A stretch of DNA of 5,184 nucleotides from Gammaproteobacteria bacterium. Lineage in GTDB: Bacteria > Pseudomonadota > Gammaproteobacteria > Chromatiales > Chromatiaceae. Below, one piece after another: positions 4,648 through 5,184 of the stretch. The position numbers and the translations under genes are program-made. Numbering within the stretch: position 1 is the first letter of the stretch; each line of letters begins with the position of its first letter. Location of the stretch: assembly GCA_030594925.1 (NCBI GenBank), contig JAUVEG010000121.1, positions 1 through 5,184 on the forward strand, in the 5' to 3' direction. Under the pieces are notes generated by a model. It had not been told where the DNA came from. It made no database searches and worked only from the letters and a program-made list of their open reading frames with translations.

Positions 4648-5184
4648 ATGAACCACCACACCGACAATAGTAAACAATCCAGCTCTTCTCTTTTGCACAC
4701 TCCTGCAAGGGTGAATCTGCCGAGGATCATCAGTAGCTTGCTGCTACTGGTCATCGGACTGATGACAGTATCAGTCGTGCAGGCTGAATACGGCATCAAC
4801 TTTCCGCAACCGGCTGGCGAGGTGGCGCGGGAGATCTACGATATCCATATGTTGACGATGCGTGTTTCCACCGCGCTGCTGATTATCGTTTTTGCATTTG
4901 TATTCTATTCACTCTATTTTCATCGTAAAAGCCGTGGCTATAAGGCTGACCAGCATTTTCACAAATCCTGGTTTGGCCAGTGGGCATGGGTCATCGTCCC
5001 TGTGCTGGTGCTGGGGGTGGATATGACCATTGCCGGCAAGGCAAATTCAGTGCTGAAAAAGGTCTGGGAAGTCCCTAAGGATGAGAACATCATGGACGTC
5101 AAGGTGACCGGCCACCAGTGGTGGTGGGAATTCGACTATCTCGATTCCGGCATCAAGGTAGAGAGCCGCTACGTTCCCGAAGAG
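4648..5184 (+). CDS. coxB: Cytochrome c oxidase subunit II, N-terminal 179 residues (3' end outside window)
   Basis: Subunit II of the aa3-type haem-copper oxidase takes electrons from cytochrome c at its periplasmic CuA centre and passes them to subunit I. The frame from ATG 4648 is open to the window edge. It has a Ser/His-rich N-terminal extension (1-26), then a signal or anchor segment (about 28-46, ending VVQA before EYGINFPQPAG). Two membrane hairpin helices follow: about 73-91 (TALLIIVFAFVFYSLYF) and 112-131 (WAWVIVPVLVLGVDM). The start of the cupredoxin domain has the aromatic GHQWWWEFDY (155-164), the conserved electron-entry segment. The CuA ligands (late His, CxExC, His, Met) lie beyond the window. 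The gene starts 5 nt after the DUF2244 stop with a weak ribosome site, so coupling is likely. A GTG at 4711 would remove the extension but has no properly spaced ribosome site. Confidence 0.93.
   Translation, partial: MNHHTDNSKQSSSSLLHTPARVNLPRIISSLLLLVIGLMTVSVVQAEYGINFPQPAGEVAREIYDIHMLTMRVSTALLIIVFAFVFYSLYFHRKSRGYKADQHFHKSWFGQWAWVIVPVLVLGVDMTIAGKANSVLKKVWEVPKDENIMDVKVTGHQWWWEFDYLDSGIKVESRYVPEE

Overview
The window looks like a chromosomal stretch from a gammaproteobacterium with moderate GC content. The evidence is the adjacent pair aat-bpt (bacterial N-degron transferases), a MepA of the E. coli type, and an aa3-type cytochrome c oxidase operon that begins with a DUF2244 gene. A marine or sulfur-oxidising, possibly host-associated, lineage would fit the mix of gene remnants and palindromic repeats, but nothing here proves it.

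Layout. Positions 2-181 hold the 3' end of aat, overlapped by ATGA with bpt (178-882). Together these tag proteins with N-terminal Leu/Phe for ClpS/ClpAP degradation. A mepA gene for a secreted murein endopeptidase follows on the same strand (930-1751). It converges on a GarR/3-hydroxyisobutyrate-dehydrogenase-family reductase on the minus strand (2108-2983). The 356 bp between them is packed with two palindromic, MITE-like elements. The first (1777-1907) has 19-bp terminal inverted repeats and an apparent 4-bp target duplication, GCCA. The second (about 1941-2101) is a nested imperfect palindrome.

Positions 2984-4164 are gene-poor and look eroded. They contain inverted repeats, a well-formed but unannotated 39-aa hydrophobic ORF (3347-3466) with a good ribosome binding site and an FNR-like box upstream, and a frame-broken remnant of the 3' end of mpl on the minus strand (about 3463-3775). 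A lipoprotein-like short ORF partly overlaps the mpl remnant. A strong intrinsic terminator (3950-3986) and an AT-rich promoter region with a second, weaker FNR-like box follow.

From 4165 to the window end a respiratory operon begins: a DUF2244 membrane protein gene broken by a single extra G near 4311-4316, then coxB (subunit II), which runs off the right edge before its CuA ligands. No complete novel multi-gene system is visible. The items most worth checking are the small membrane ORF, the MITE-like elements, the mpl remnant and the DUF2244 frameshift.
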